Assembly: GCF_020164785.1 (NCBI RefSeq)
Contig: NZ_JAIUGX010000009.1
Span: 1-64,000 of the forward strand
Source: Mesorhizobium sp. ES1-1
GTDB taxonomy: Bacteria; Pseudomonadota; Alphaproteobacteria; Rhizobiales; Rhizobiaceae
Reading direction: 5' to 3'
DNA length: 64,000 bases
Below, in pieces: positions 50,103 to 60,565 of this stretch. The stretch's first letter is position 1. Each line of letters opens with the position of its first letter. The notes beneath the pieces are model-generated. The model was given only the letters and a program-made list of their open reading frames with translations, was not told the origin of the DNA and searched no databases. A program made the position numbers and the translations under genes.

Positions 50103-51170
50103 TCAGAAAGTAGTCTGGACCGTCGCGGGCGGACTGAACGCCTGAACGTCGCCGGCTGCGACCAGCCTCTGCAGGGAGCCGGGTTCGGCGCCGCCGATCA
50201 GGCCGAGCACCGAGCGGGCAAGCTCGGCGCCGGCCAGGCGGAAGTTCTCATTGACGACCAGCAACTCCCTGCGAAACAGGTGCAGCAGGTCGGCCGACTG
50301 TTTCGACACCACATCCACGTCGCGGCCAAGCACGAGGCCGGCATCCTCGATGCCTGCGACAATAGCGAGCGTCGCGGCCGCGGCGCTGCTGACGAAACCG
50401 TCCGGCCTGATGTCGCGGCGCATCAATTGCGCGGTCCTTGTCCTGATCTGCTCGAGCGTGTTGTCGATCGACACTGTGTTGAACGGGATTTCGCTGGCGC
50501 CGACCTCGCCCAGCGCGTCGGCGAAGCCATTAATGGTGTGGGAATGGTAGGTCAGCTCGGGCGGCGGCGCCAGCAGCGCCAGCCTGCGCCGACCCATGCT
50601 GGCCAGACGTCGCACGGAAGCTGAAGCGAAGGCATAATTGTCGAAGTCATGGTAGGGGTGGATGAGGCCCATATCGGTACGGCCATGCGTGGCAAAAGGC
50701 ATGCCGTGCTCCAGCATGTAGCGGGCACGGGGATCGTTGGGCTGCGTCCGCGAGATGATGACGCCGTCCGCCGAGCCGGTCTCGACAAGATAGCGGATCG
50801 GCTCCATCGGATCCTGCGAGCGCGAATAGGGCGTGACGATCAGGTGATATGGCGTTTCGGAGAGCACTTCCGAAACGCCGTAGATAATATCCGACACGAA
50901 GCTCATGATTTCGCGATCGGTGTTGAGCACGAGGCTGATGACATTGGTCCTGCCGGTGCGCAGCCGAACGCCGGCCCGGTTCGGCCGGTAGCCGATCTGC
51001 TTGGCCACCAGTTGCACCCGGCGCCTGGTTTCGGCGCCGATTTCGGGTGCGTCCTTCAAGGCACGTGACACAGTGGTGACACCCAGGCCGGTCATGAAGG
51101 CAAGCATCTTCAATGTCGGCCGTTCTTGCGCCGATGTCGTCTCGTTCTTTTCGGTCCGCTGTCTGTCCAT
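50103..51170 (-). CDS. LacI family transcriptional regulator
   Basis: A 355-residue regulator. The N-terminal helix-turn-helix (MLAFMTGLGVTTVSRALKD, about residues 22-40) continues to the hinge region. The effector domain begins with NVISLVLNTDREIMSFVSDI and contains DGVIISRTQP and LALLAPPPELTYHSHTINGF (opening LALLAPPPELTYH). Two identical 17-bp operators in mirrored orientation lie at 51270 and 51524 in the 388-bp gap to the divergent sugar transporter operon. The regulator most probably represses that operon and itself, with the imported sugar as inducer. Confidence 0.93.
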   Translation of the reverse strand: MDRQRTEKNETTSAQERPTLKMLAFMTGLGVTTVSRALKDAPEIGAETRRRVQLVAKQIGYRPNRAGVRLRTGRTNVISLVLNTDREIMSFVSDIIYGVSEVLSETPYHLIVTPYSRSQDPMEPIRYLVETGSADGVIISRTQPNDPRARYMLEHGMPFATHGRTDMGLIHPYHDFDNYAFASASVRRLASMGRRRLALLAPPPELTYHSHTINGFADALGEVGASEIPFNTVSIDNTLEQIRTRTAQLMRRDIRPDGFVSSAAAATLAIVAGIEDAGLVLGRDVDVVSKQSADLLHLFRRELLVVNENFRLAGAELARSVLGLIGGAEPGSLQRLVAAGDVQAFSPPATVQTTF

Positions 51171-51269
51171 TCATCCCGCCCGTCAGGCGCATAGCAGGTC
51201 GCATGGTCGGTCGGCAATCGCCGCCATCGGTGCCCGAAATACGTTCCCACCCTCGTCAATGGTCGTAAA

Positions 51270-51286
51270 CTGAAACGTTACAGATT
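51270..51286. promoter_or_regulatory. LacI-type operator, copy near lacI (CTGAAACGTTACAGATT)
   Basis: A 17-bp near-palindrome centred on AACGTT, 100 bp upstream of the LacI gene start. It is the exact reverse complement of the core of the site at 51524-51543. Confidence 0.75.
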
Positions 51287-51523
51287 GCCAGCCTAGCGCT
51301 TAGGATCTGCGGCAACGTCAGAGCGGCTTCCGGTCAAACCTATGGAAACCCATGGGAAATTATTGGACTAGGCATGTTTGGTAGGTCGTGTCGCATTTGG
51401 TTTGTGCAGCTCGAAGCATATACTACTGCGATGCAACATCAGCTTGAGCTTGTGTTCGGTTCCAAGAGCTTCGGAGTTGCCCGGACAAGAGGGTTGCACA
51501 GTTCACGTAATTCAAGTATCGAA

Positions 51524-51543
51524 AATCTGTAACGTTTCAGATT
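51524..51543. promoter_or_regulatory. LacI-type operator, copy near the transporter (AATCTGTAACGTTTCAGATT)
   Basis: A 20-bp near-perfect palindrome centred on AACGTT, 16 bp upstream of the binding-protein ATG. It contains the same 17 bp as the 51270 site in the opposite orientation. Location near the start suggests repression. Between the two sites (51287-51523) no gene was recognised. Confidence 0.75.
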
Positions 51544-51558
51544 CTGGGAGGAACCGAA

Positions 51559-52815
51559 ATGCGATACGGATTAGTGACCGCCGCGCTGGCGGTGTCGACC
51601 GCGCTGCAGTTTGCCGGCCAGGCCGCTGCCGCCGACGTGGAAGTGATCCATTGGTGGACCTCGAAGGGCGAGTCGGCCGCGGTCTCGCAATTCGCGAAGG
51701 CGTTCGACAATGACGGTCATGGCGACAAGTGGGTGGACAGCGCGATCGCGCTCGGGGAAACCGCTCGCTCGACCGTGATGCAGCGTGTGCTGGGCGGCGA
51801 TCCTCCCGGTGCGGCCCAGTTCAATCCCGGCCGGCAGTACGAGGAACTGATTTCGGGTGGCAAGCTGCTCGACCTCACCGATGTCGCGACGGCGGGCAAG
51901 TGGGATGAGGTCATTCGCCCGAAAGCGATCGGTGGCGCCTGCCTGGTCGACGGCCATTGGTGGTGCGTCCCGGTCAACATCCATTCCAATTACTGGGCGT
52001 GGTATTCCAAGCCGGTCTTCGAAAAGGCCGGGGTGCCGGAGCCGAAGAACCTGGACGAGTTCATCGCGGCGGCGCCAAAGATCAAGGAGGCAGGCCTCAT
52101 TCCCTTCGCCATAGGCGGCGACGGCAATGGCTGGCAGATCCAGCTCCTGTTCCAGGACATGGTCACCGCAGCCCTCGGCGTCGCCAAGCGCGACGAGATG
52201 TATACGAAGAAGAGCGCCGACATTGCCGGCGGAGCCGAAATGAAGGGCGTCTTCACGCAGCTGCGGGCCCTGAAGCAGTTCAGCGACAATGGCTACGCCA
52301 ACCGCAACTGGAACGACACCACCAATCTGGTGATCACCGGCAAGGCCGGACTTCAGGTGATGGGCGACTGGGCGCGCGGCGAATTCGCGGCTGCCGGTAT
52401 GACCGGCGTCAAGGATTTCGGCTGCATGATCGGCTTGAACGAGGCAAAGCCGGTGGTCAGCACCGACGGCGACATCATCGTCTTCTTCAAGCAGGACAAT
52501 ACCGATGTCGAGGCGGCGCAGAAGCGTCTGGCGGCGCTGCTGATCAGCCCTGAAGTCCAGGTCGCTTTCAACAATGCCAAGGGCTCGATGCCGGTGCGTG
52601 GCGATGTCGACATGTCGACCGCCGACCCCTGCATGCAGAAGGCGCTGAAGGCAGTCGAAGACCCGGCCAACATCGTCACAGCGACGAACCGGTTCATCAC
52701 CGAGAACACCAATCAGCAGATCAATGAACTCGTTGCGCAGTTCTTCGCCGATGACACCATGACCGCTGACGACGCGACTGCGAAGTTCGCCACCATCATC
52801 GGCAATTCCGACTAG
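51559..52815 (+). CDS. Sugar ABC transporter solute-binding protein (family 1, glucose/mannose type)
   Basis: A 418-residue periplasmic receptor with a signal peptide ending near GQAAAADV. The mature start is EVIHWWTSKGESAAVSQFAKAF (opening EVIHWWTSKGES). LGGDPPGAAQFNPGRQYEEL and WWCVPVNIHSNYWAWYSKPVF are characteristic of the glucose-type family (opening WWCVPVNIHSNYW). GGGAGGAACCGAA precedes the ATG. It heads an operon with two permeases, an ATPase and three catabolic genes, under a LacI-type operator 16 bp upstream. An inverted repeat follows the gene. The sugar is unknown. Confidence 0.94.
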   Translation: MRYGLVTAALAVSTALQFAGQAAAADVEVIHWWTSKGESAAVSQFAKAFDNDGHGDKWVDSAIALGETARSTVMQRVLGGDPPGAAQFNPGRQYEELISGGKLLDLTDVATAGKWDEVIRPKAIGGACLVDGHWWCVPVNIHSNYWAWYSKPVFEKAGVPEPKNLDEFIAAAPKIKEAGLIPFAIGGDGNGWQIQLLFQDMVTAALGVAKRDEMYTKKSADIAGGAEMKGVFTQLRALKQFSDNGYANRNWNDTTNLVITGKAGLQVMGDWARGEFAAAGMTGVKDFGCMIGLNEAKPVVSTDGDIIVFFKQDNTDVEAAQKRLAALLISPEVQVAFNNAKGSMPVRGDVDMSTADPCMQKALKAVEDPANIVTATNRFITENTNQQINELVAQFFADDTMTADDATAKFATIIGNSD

Positions 52816-52830
52816 CACCGATCATCGACC

Positions 52831-52857
52831 GAGGCGCTGACCTGACGACGGCGCCTC
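52831..52857 (+). terminator. Hairpin after the sugar binding-protein gene
   Basis: GAGGCGC (52831-52837) pairs with GCGCCTC (52851-52857) 15 bp downstream of the binding-protein stop. No strong T-run follows; it may stabilise the upstream message or lower read-through. Confidence 0.5.
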
Positions 52858-52965
52858 GATCGCCTTTGGCCCGTCGAGGATCGGGTGAAGGGCCGGCGTT
52901 GGTCGGTTCGCCCGGCGGTTTTCGGACAGAGCGGTGGGGCGGTGAAAGCGGAGAAAAGACCGAGG

Positions 52966-53862
52966 ATGCAGAAGAGCTGGAGACGCGGATTCCATCTGCC
53001 CGCCGTCATCGGCACCGTACCGATGATACTCGTGGCCGTCGGCGTGTTCGTGATCGGCGTCGGCTTCTCGGTGCTCTGGTCGTTCACCAGTTCCAAGCTG
53101 TTCCCGACCTATGACTTCGTCGGTCTGGCGCAGTACAGGCGCCTCTGGGCCGATAATCGCTGGCTGATTTCGGTCAACAACATCTGGTTCTTCGGCCTGA
53201 TGTCCATCACATGCAACATGCTGTTCGGATACCTGCTTGCTGTCTTCATGGACCAGCGCATCCGCCAGGAAGACCTGTTCCGCTCGATTTTCCTCTATCC
53301 CTTCGCCATGTCGCTGATCGTCACCGGGCTCGTCTGGCAATGGGTGCTCGATCCCAATCTCGGCCTGCAGGCGGCAATGCGCAATTGGGGCTGGTCGAGC
53401 TTCAGCTTCGCCCCGCTGGTCAGTGCCGACACCGCGCTCTACGCGCTGGTGGTGGCGGGCATCTGGCAAGGCTCGGGCGTGACGATGGCGATCCTGCTCG
53501 CCGGCCTGCGCGGCGTCGACGAGGAGATCTGGAAGGCGGCGAAGGTCGACGGTATCCCGACATGGCGCACGCACGTCTCCATCGTGGCGCCGATGATGAG
53601 GGGCTCCTTCGCCACCGCCTTCGTTCTCCAGTGCGTCGGGGTCGTGCGCGTCTATGACCTTGTCATCGCCATGACGGGCGGCGGTCCGGGCATCGCCACG
53701 TCGATGCCCGCGGTCTACGTCATCCAGCTTATCACCGTCCGGCAGAATGTCGGCCAGGGCATGGCGGCGGCGACGATGATGCTGCTGCCCGTGCTGGTAG
53801 TCCTGGCTTTCGGCGGACTCGTCGCATGGCGGCGAAAACGCCAGGGGGAGACAGAAGCATGA
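52966..53862 (+). CDS. Sugar ABC transporter permease (MalF/UgpA type)
   Basis: A permease of about 298 residues with six helices. Helix 1 is in VIGTVPMILVAVGVFVIGVGF and the coupling segment is DEEIWKAAKVDGIPTWRTHVS near residues 210-230 (opening DEEIWKAAKVDG). The ATG at 52966 matches the usual family N-terminus, but in-frame GTGs at 52885 and 52942 are alternative starts with plausible ribosome-binding sites; the start is uncertain. Its stop overlaps the next permease start by four bases (ATGA). Confidence 0.9.
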   Translation: MQKSWRRGFHLPAVIGTVPMILVAVGVFVIGVGFSVLWSFTSSKLFPTYDFVGLAQYRRLWADNRWLISVNNIWFFGLMSITCNMLFGYLLAVFMDQRIRQEDLFRSIFLYPFAMSLIVTGLVWQWVLDPNLGLQAAMRNWGWSSFSFAPLVSADTALYALVVAGIWQGSGVTMAILLAGLRGVDEEIWKAAKVDGIPTWRTHVSIVAPMMRGSFATAFVLQCVGVVRVYDLVIAMTGGGPGIATSMPAVYVIQLITVRQNVGQGMAAATMMLLPVLVVLAFGGLVAWRRKRQGETEA

Positions 53863-54781
53863 GCGCCGCCCCGATCGCGATCCAGGAACGATCGGACCTC
53901 GCTGACGTCAGGCCCTACGGCCCCAAGCCGCGTCGGATGTCGCCCGGCCGTATCGGCATTTATGCCTTCCTTATTGTCGCGGCCCTCTTCTTTCTCATCC
54001 CGGTCTACATCATGATCGTGACCTCGCTGAAGGGAATGCCGGAGATCAGGCTCGGACATCTTTTCAGCCTTCCCCACGAGCCGACCTTTCAGCCCTGGGC
54101 CGACGCCTGGCTGCATGCCTGCACAGGCCGCGACTGCAACGGCCTCAGCCCAGGGTTCTACAATTCGGTGAAGATCACACTGCCGAGCGTGGCCATCTCC
54201 ATCGTCTGCGCTTCGATCAATGGCTACGCGCTCACCTTCTGGCCATACAAGGGCGCCAACCTTCTGTTCGGCCTGCTCGTCTTCGGCGCCTTCGTCCCTT
54301 ATCAGGTGGTGATTTATCCCTTGATCATCGGACTGAGTTCGGTCGGGCTGTTCGCGACACTTCCCGGCATCATCATCGTGCACACGATCTTCGGAATGCC
54401 GATCCTGACGCTGCTGTTTCGGAATTTCTACGCCGCACTGCCGGCCGAACTTTTCAAGGCGGCGCGGGTCGATGGCGCGGGCTTCTGGCGCATCTTCTTC
54501 TCCATCATGCTGCCGATGTCGGTGCCGATCGCGGTCGTCGCCGTCATCCTGCAAGTCACCGGCATCTGGAACGACTTCCTGTTCGGCATCGTGTTTGCCG
54601 GGCGGTCCAACTGGCCGATGACGGTCCAGCTCAACAACATCGTCAACACCACGACCGGCGTGAAGGAGTACAATGTGAACATGGCAGCCACGATCCTGAC
54701 GGCGGCCGTCCCCCTTGTCATCTACTTCATTTCCGGACGATGGTTCGTGCGCGGCATCGCCGCCGGCGCGGTGAAAGGGTG

Positions 54782-54782
<1 letters not shown>
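53859..54782 (+). CDS. Sugar ABC transporter permease (MalG/UgpE type)
   Basis: A 307-residue permease. Helix 1 is in IGIYAFLIVAALFFLIPVYIM and a periplasmic segment containing two cysteines (HACTGRDCNG) follows. The coupling loop is AELFKAARVDGAGFWRIFFS near residues 200-220. It begins at an ATG overlapping the upstream permease stop and ends where the ATPase start overlaps (TGATG). Together they form the channel for the sugar bound by the receptor encoded at 51559. Confidence 0.92.
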
Positions 54783-55882
<1,100 letters not shown>

Positions 55883-55932
55883 TTTCCGAGATCCATCACC
55901 AACACATCCCCCAAGCAGAACGGACAAAGACG

Positions 55933-56679
55933 ATGAACTGGTCATTCCAACTCTACAGCGCCCGCAATTTCCAGCCCTGGGAGGGCGTGCTCGCCACGCT
56001 GGGCAAGCTCGGCTACACCGAGGTCGAGGGCTTCGGCGCGGTCTACGCCAATCCGAAGGCCTTTCGCGCCGAGCTCGACAGAAACGGCCTTGCCATGCCG
56101 ACAGGGCATTTCTCGATCGACGCGCTCGAGGGCGATTTCGACGGCGTGCGCAGGACCGCCGACACGTTGGGCATCAAGCTGCTGATCTGCCCTTACCTCC
56201 TGCCAGACGCGCGGCCTTCCGATGCGGCCGGCTGGCGCGCCTTCGGCGAGCGCCTGGCGAAGGTCGGCGAGACCGCGAAAGCCGCCGGTTACGGCTTTGC
56301 CTGGCACAACCACGATTTCGAATTCAAGAAACTCGCCGACGGATCGATACCGCAGGATCTGATCTTCGCCGCGGCGCCCGAGATCGGCTGGGAAATGGAC
56401 GTTGCCTGGGTGGTGCGCGGCGGCGACGACCCGCTGAAGTGGATCGAGAAATACGGCAAGCGCATAGCTGCCGTCCATGTCAAGGACATTGCCGGGGTAG
56501 GCGCGGGGCTGGACGAAGATGGCTGGGCCGATGTCGGCCACGGCACGATCGACTGGGCCGGCCTGATCAAGACCCTGCGCGCCGAGAGCGGTGCAAAATA
56601 CTACATCATGGAACACGACAACCCGAACGACCTGGAGCGCTTCGCCCGCCGTTCGATCTCTGCCGCCAAGACCTATTAG
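55933..56679 (+). CDS. Sugar phosphate isomerase/epimerase (small TIM barrel)
   Basis: A 248-residue xylose-isomerase-like TIM barrel. Metal-site residues are visible in WHNHDFEFKKL (about residues 116-126), WEMDVAWVVRGGDDP (about 150-164), AAVHVKDIAG (about 176-185) and YIMEHDNPND near the end. This group includes enzymes acting on inosose, hydroxypyruvate or rare sugars. It is the first catabolic gene after the transporter genes in the LacI-controlled operon, 50 bp after the ATPase and 11 bp before the next gene. Specific substrate unknown. Confidence 0.9.
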   Translation: MNWSFQLYSARNFQPWEGVLATLGKLGYTEVEGFGAVYANPKAFRAELDRNGLAMPTGHFSIDALEGDFDGVRRTADTLGIKLLICPYLLPDARPSDAAGWRAFGERLAKVGETAKAAGYGFAWHNHDFEFKKLADGSIPQDLIFAAAPEIGWEMDVAWVVRGGDDPLKWIEKYGKRIAAVHVKDIAGVGAGLDEDGWADVGHGTIDWAGLIKTLRAESGAKYYIMEHDNPNDLERFARRSISAAKTY

Positions 56680-56690
56680 GAGCAACGGGC

Positions 56691-57833
56691 ATGGCAAGGA
56701 AATTAGGCATCGGCGTCATCGGCTGCGGCAACATTTCGAAGGCGTATTTTTCGCTGGCGCCGCTGTTTCGCGGCATCGAGATGCGCGCTTGTGCCGACAT
56801 CAACATGGACGCTGCCAGGGCGCGGGCGAAGGAATTTGCACTGCGCGCCGAAACGGTCAACGCGCTGCTCGGGGCGGATGACATCGACATCATCGTCAAC
56901 CTGACCATTCCAGCCGTTCACTATGAGGTGTCGAAGCAGGTGCTGGACGCCGGCAAGCACGTCTATTCGGAAAAGCCGTTCGTGCTGTCGCTCAAGGAGG
57001 GCCAGGATCTCAGGGCGCGGGCGCAAAAGAAGGGGCTTCGCATCGGCTCGGCGCCCGATACCTTCCTTGGGGGCGCGCACCAGCTGGTGCGTGCGCTGAT
57101 CGACGAGGGCCGGCTCGGTAAGATCACCAGCGGTACCTGCCATGTCATGGGTCACGGCATGGAGCACTGGCACCCCAACCCGGATTTCTTCTTCCAGCCC
57201 GGCGCGGGGCCGGTGCTGGATATCGGGCCCTATTACATCACCAATCTGATCCAGCTGATTGGACCGGTGAAGAAGGTCGCGGCTTTCGCGACGACGCCGG
57301 CTAAGGAGCGCATTATTTCATCGAAGCCGCGCGCGGGTGAGAAAATTCCCGTCAACACACCGACGACGATCCATGGCATGATGGAATTCGAGAACGGCGC
57401 GGTGATCACGCTCAACGCCAGCTGGGATGTCTGGGCGCACGGTCACGCGCCGATGGAACTCTATGGCGAGGCCGGCACGGTGTTCGTACCGGACCCGAAT
57501 TTCTTCGGCGGCGAGGTGCGCTTCACTGACGAGGGCAAGCCGGTCAAGAAGCTGCCAAACTGGAAGCATCCGTTCGGCGTACCCAACGAGATGCACGGGA
57601 ATGGCATGATGGCCAACTACCGCACGGCGGGCCTCGCCGACATGGCTCTGGCGATCATGGAAAATCGCCCACACCGTTGCTCGATGGAACTGGCCTTGCA
57701 TGCCGTCGATATCATGACCGGAATTCTGCGCTCCGGCGAGACTGGCAAATTCGTCGCCATGCGCACCACGTGCGAGAGGCCGGCGGCGCTCGGTGTCCAG
57801 CAAGCCAAGGAGCTGCTGGCAAGGAAGACGTAG
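56691..57833 (+). CDS. Gfo/Idh/MocA family NAD(P)-dependent oxidoreductase
   Basis: A 380-residue oxidoreductase. The nucleotide-binding loop is GVIGCGNISKAYFSLAPLF near residues 8-26 (opening GVIGCGNIS). The active-site lysine is in YSEKPFVLSLKEG (about residues 91-103), and GPVLDIGPYYITNLIQL contains the conserved D and Y. AGGAG is placed eight bases before the ATG at 56691. It lies between the isomerase and the aldo/keto reductase in the LacI-controlled sugar operon and probably oxidises the imported sugar. Confidence 0.92.
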   Translation: MARKLGIGVIGCGNISKAYFSLAPLFRGIEMRACADINMDAARARAKEFALRAETVNALLGADDIDIIVNLTIPAVHYEVSKQVLDAGKHVYSEKPFVLSLKEGQDLRARAQKKGLRIGSAPDTFLGGAHQLVRALIDEGRLGKITSGTCHVMGHGMEHWHPNPDFFFQPGAGPVLDIGPYYITNLIQLIGPVKKVAAFATTPAKERIISSKPRAGEKIPVNTPTTIHGMMEFENGAVITLNASWDVWAHGHAPMELYGEAGTVFVPDPNFFGGEVRFTDEGKPVKKLPNWKHPFGVPNEMHGNGMMANYRTAGLADMALAIMENRPHRCSMELALHAVDIMTGILRSGETGKFVAMRTTCERPAALGVQQAKELLARKT

Positions 57834-57951
57834 CCATCTGTTTCGTCCCTCTCCCGGTTCCTGCCGGGACAGGCTAAGAGAGAGGAACAGAGCCTGCCCG
57901 CACCGTTTCGTCGGCGTCGGCCAACCGGCTCGCTGCGTTCGAGGATTTCCA

Positions 57952-58998
57952 ATGCCCTATACTCCCGCCGAAAACCGCTACGAGAAAATGATCTACAATC
58001 GCTGTGGTCGCTCGGGGCTGAAGCTGCCGGCGATCTCGCTTGGGCTATGGCATAATTTCGGGGACGACACGCCGCACAAGACCAAGCAGGCCATTGTTCG
58101 CAAGGCATTCGATCTCGGCATCACGCATTTCGACCTCGCCAATAATTACGGCCCGCCGCCCGGCTCGTCGGAGACCGCTTTCGGCGAGATCCTGCGCACC
58201 GATCTTGCCGGCTACCGCGATGAACTGATCATCTCGACCAAGGCCGGCTATGAGATGTGGGCCGGCCCTTACGGCGAATGGGGCGGGCGCAAATATATGC
58301 TGGCCAGCCTGGACCAGAGCCTCAAGCGAATGGGTATCGATTATGTCGATATCTTCTATTCGCACCGTTTCGATCCCGACACGCCGCTGGAAGAAACGAT
58401 GGGAGCCCTCGACCACGCCGTGCGCTCGGGCAAGGCGCTTTATGCCGGCGTGTCGTCCTACAATTCGCAGCGCACGCGCGACGCCGCCGACATACTGAAG
58501 CAGCTTGGCACGCCTTGCGTCATCCACCAGCCGAGTTACTCGATGCTCAACCGCTGGATCGAGGATGACGGTCTGCTCGATACGCTGGACGGACTTGGCG
58601 TCGGCTCGATCGTGTTCTCGCCGTTGGCGCAAGGCATGCTGACCGACAAATATCTCGGCGGCATCCCGCAAGGCAGCCGCGCCTCCCAGGGCAAGTCGCT
58701 GAAGACGGCGTTCATCAACGACAGGACCGTGGCCAACATCAAGGCGCTCGACGCCATTGCCGGCAAGCGAGGCCAGACGCTGGCGCAGATGGCGCTCGCC
58801 TGGGTGCTGCGGAGGGGCAGGGTGACCTCGGCGCTGATCGGCGCCAGCCGGCCTGAACAGGTCGAGGATTGCGTCGGCGCGCTCAAGACGCTCGACTTCA
58901 GCGACGCCGAACTCGCCGAAATCGATACCTATGCGCGCGAGTCCGACATCAACCTGTGGGCGGCTTCAGCCGAACGCAAAGGTCCGGCGAGGAAGTAG
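57952..58998 (+). CDS. Aldo/keto reductase (YghZ/MgrA type)
   Basis: A 348-residue aldo/keto reductase resembling L-glyceraldehyde 3-phosphate reductase and potassium-channel beta-subunit-like enzymes. The catalytic residues are in THFDLANNYGPPPGSSE (Asp, Tyr), IISTKAGYEMW (Lys) and IFYSHRFDPDTP (His); MWAGPYGEWGGRKYM is typical of the subgroup. The ATG at 57952 is used because the longer frame overlaps the upstream gene. The 118-bp gap before it holds a CCTCTCCCGG-type inverted repeat. It is the last gene of the operon. Confidence 0.92.
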   Translation: MPYTPAENRYEKMIYNRCGRSGLKLPAISLGLWHNFGDDTPHKTKQAIVRKAFDLGITHFDLANNYGPPPGSSETAFGEILRTDLAGYRDELIISTKAGYEMWAGPYGEWGGRKYMLASLDQSLKRMGIDYVDIFYSHRFDPDTPLEETMGALDHAVRSGKALYAGVSSYNSQRTRDAADILKQLGTPCVIHQPSYSMLNRWIEDDGLLDTLDGLGVGSIVFSPLAQGMLTDKYLGGIPQGSRASQGKSLKTAFINDRTVANIKALDAIAGKRGQTLAQMALAWVLRRGRVTSALIGASRPEQVEDCVGALKTLDFSDAELAEIDTYARESDINLWAASAERKGPARK

Positions 58999-59020
58999 AA
59001 TTCATCAGGAGCCGGCAAAC

Positions 59021-59047
59021 AAACGGCGGGAGACGCTCCCGCCGTTT
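59021..59047. terminator. Bidirectional hairpin between convergent genes
   Basis: AAACGGCGGGAG pairs perfectly with CTCCCGCCGTTT around an ACG loop, between the aldo/keto reductase (+) and the protease (-). A and T runs at the stem base allow function in both directions. Confidence 0.75.
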
Positions 59048-59072
59048 CAAGTCGATGCGCAAATATCGCGGC

Positions 59073-60167
59073 TCAGGGTGTCTTTGGCTTCTGGGCGGTT
59101 CCCAGGCCGGGCTTCGGCTTGACCGGCGCCGGAGCGGACGACTTCACCTTGCCCTCGATCCAGCCGGTGTAGTTGGCCAGCCGGGTGTAGATGCCATAGG
59201 CGTCCTCATGGCCGCAGGCAGCACTTCCATCGGCCGGGCCTTCGCCCCAGCTCACCACGCCGACCTGAACCGGGCTGCCCTTTACGGCCATGAACAGCGG
59301 ACCGCCGCTGTCGCCGTTGCAGGCATCGCGCACGCCGCTTGTGGTGCCGGCGCAGATCATGTTGCTGGTCAGCGGGTCGTTCATGTCGGCGGCGATCGCG
59401 TTGGCGGCAGCCTCGATGCCCTTTTCCGAGTAGCGCATGCGCCGGGACAGATCGCTCAGTGCCGCCTTCAGATCACGCGCATAGATCGCCTTGATGCCGG
59501 TGTTACAGGCGCTGTTGGGCTGCAGGTCGAGATCGGCGACCATCAGGGTGGTTGGAAAGGTGCCGTCCTGCATCTTGCCCCAGCCCGTTACGGTCGTCTT
59601 ACCCTTGTCAGGCGTCGCTTCATTCGCAAGCTTGATGGTCGGTGCATCGGCCGGGCCGGCAAGCCGGAGCAGGCCAAGGTCGTTGTCGAGCGTCTGTTCG
59701 CTGTAGCCCTCGTGGACGATGACCTCCACCACCTTGTGGCGCTTGCCTTCGCTGAGATCGGTCGCTCCAGTCAACACGGTGATCGAATCGGGTGAAACGG
59801 GCTCACCGTTATCCTTGAGACAGTGCGCGGCCGTTAGAACCCATTGCGGCGCGATCAGGCTGCCGCCGCAGAACTGCGCGTTTGCCTGCGACGCGGGGCT
59901 TTCGTCCAGCCTGTCGGTGGTGAGCAGCGCGACCTGGAACGGATAGGCGCCTTTCTCGGCCTCGGTGCCCCCATAGACGCGATCGGAGCCGTCGGGGTTC
60001 TCGGCCGCCGCCTTTGCTCTTGCCTCAATCACCCGCTTCATGGGCGAGACCGCGGCTTCGGGCCTGGCGGTATCGTCGGCCCGGCTGGCGTCGGGGATGG
60101 TGAGGGCCGAGACTATGGCAAGCATCGACGCGGCTACGAGCGGCCTGAACCGATTGGTTATGTGCAC
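59073..60167 (-). CDS. Secreted trypsin-like serine protease (S1 family)
   Basis: A 364-residue secreted protease with a signal peptide ending near SRADD and a propeptide of about 33 residues. An activation site resembling the classic one reads R63-VYGGTEAEKGAYPFQVAL (opening VYGGTEAEK). The catalytic triad is H115 (TAAHC), D163 (LDNDLGLL) and S287 (CNGDSGGP). D281 in the specificity pocket predicts cleavage after Arg/Lys. An insert of about 40 residues between domains (IKAIYARDLKAALSDLSRRM) and a Pro/Lys-rich C-terminal tail are additional. Trypsin-type proteases are uncommon in bacteria. It faces a second secreted protease gene across a 398-bp gap. Confidence 0.93.
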   Translation of the reverse strand: MHITNRFRPLVAASMLAIVSALTIPDASRADDTARPEAAVSPMKRVIEARAKAAAENPDGSDRVYGGTEAEKGAYPFQVALLTTDRLDESPASQANAQFCGGSLIAPQWVLTAAHCLKDNGEPVSPDSITVLTGATDLSEGKRHKVVEVIVHEGYSEQTLDNDLGLLRLAGPADAPTIKLANEATPDKGKTTVTGWGKMQDGTFPTTLMVADLDLQPNSACNTGIKAIYARDLKAALSDLSRRMRYSEKGIEAAANAIAADMNDPLTSNMICAGTTSGVRDACNGDSGGPLFMAVKGSPVQVGVVSWGEGPADGSAACGHEDAYGIYTRLANYTGWIEGKVKSSAPAPVKPKPGLGTAQKPKTP

Positions 60168-60565
60168 CTGAGACCTCCTGAGACAGTGTTTCGAGCAGGC
60201 CGGCGTCGGACAATGCGCAGCGAGGCGATGCCGGTTTCGATATCCGGACGCGCGCCGAAGTCATTCGACGCACGATCGGTCCGAACCGAATCCCACCTTT
60301 TTGCCGCCCGTGCCCGCGAGCAGAACCCGCGCAGATCCTATAGCCCCCCACGGGCTACCTGGAAGCGATTTGTCATTGCCAATCTAGGATTATTTTAGGC
60401 AGTATACCGTCGCTGGGGTTTTTTGGCGGGGGCCTTGAAATGACCTTGCAGAACAACGATCGGACTGGTGGCCGGTGAGGAAACTCATTTTCAGGTCTCA
60501 CCACGATCTCGACAATATTTCTGTATTTTGATCCAGTCCTTGCTGACTTTTGGGAGAGTCTCACC
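60168..60565. other. 398-bp divergent intergenic region between the two protease genes
   Basis: Holds the promoters of both protease genes. A TAGCCC/GGGCTA hairpin lies near 60341-60357, and the sequence around 60400-60540 is AT-richer than its surroundings. Short open frames here (for example one on the minus strand from 60681) are shadows. No gene was recognised. Confidence 0.5.

Noticed and set aside
57834..57951. CCTCTCCCGG/GAGAGAGG inverted repeat as a terminator inside the sugar operon
   Set aside because: The stem is imperfect and lacks a T-run, so it is mentioned only as part of the gap before the aldo/keto reductase gene.
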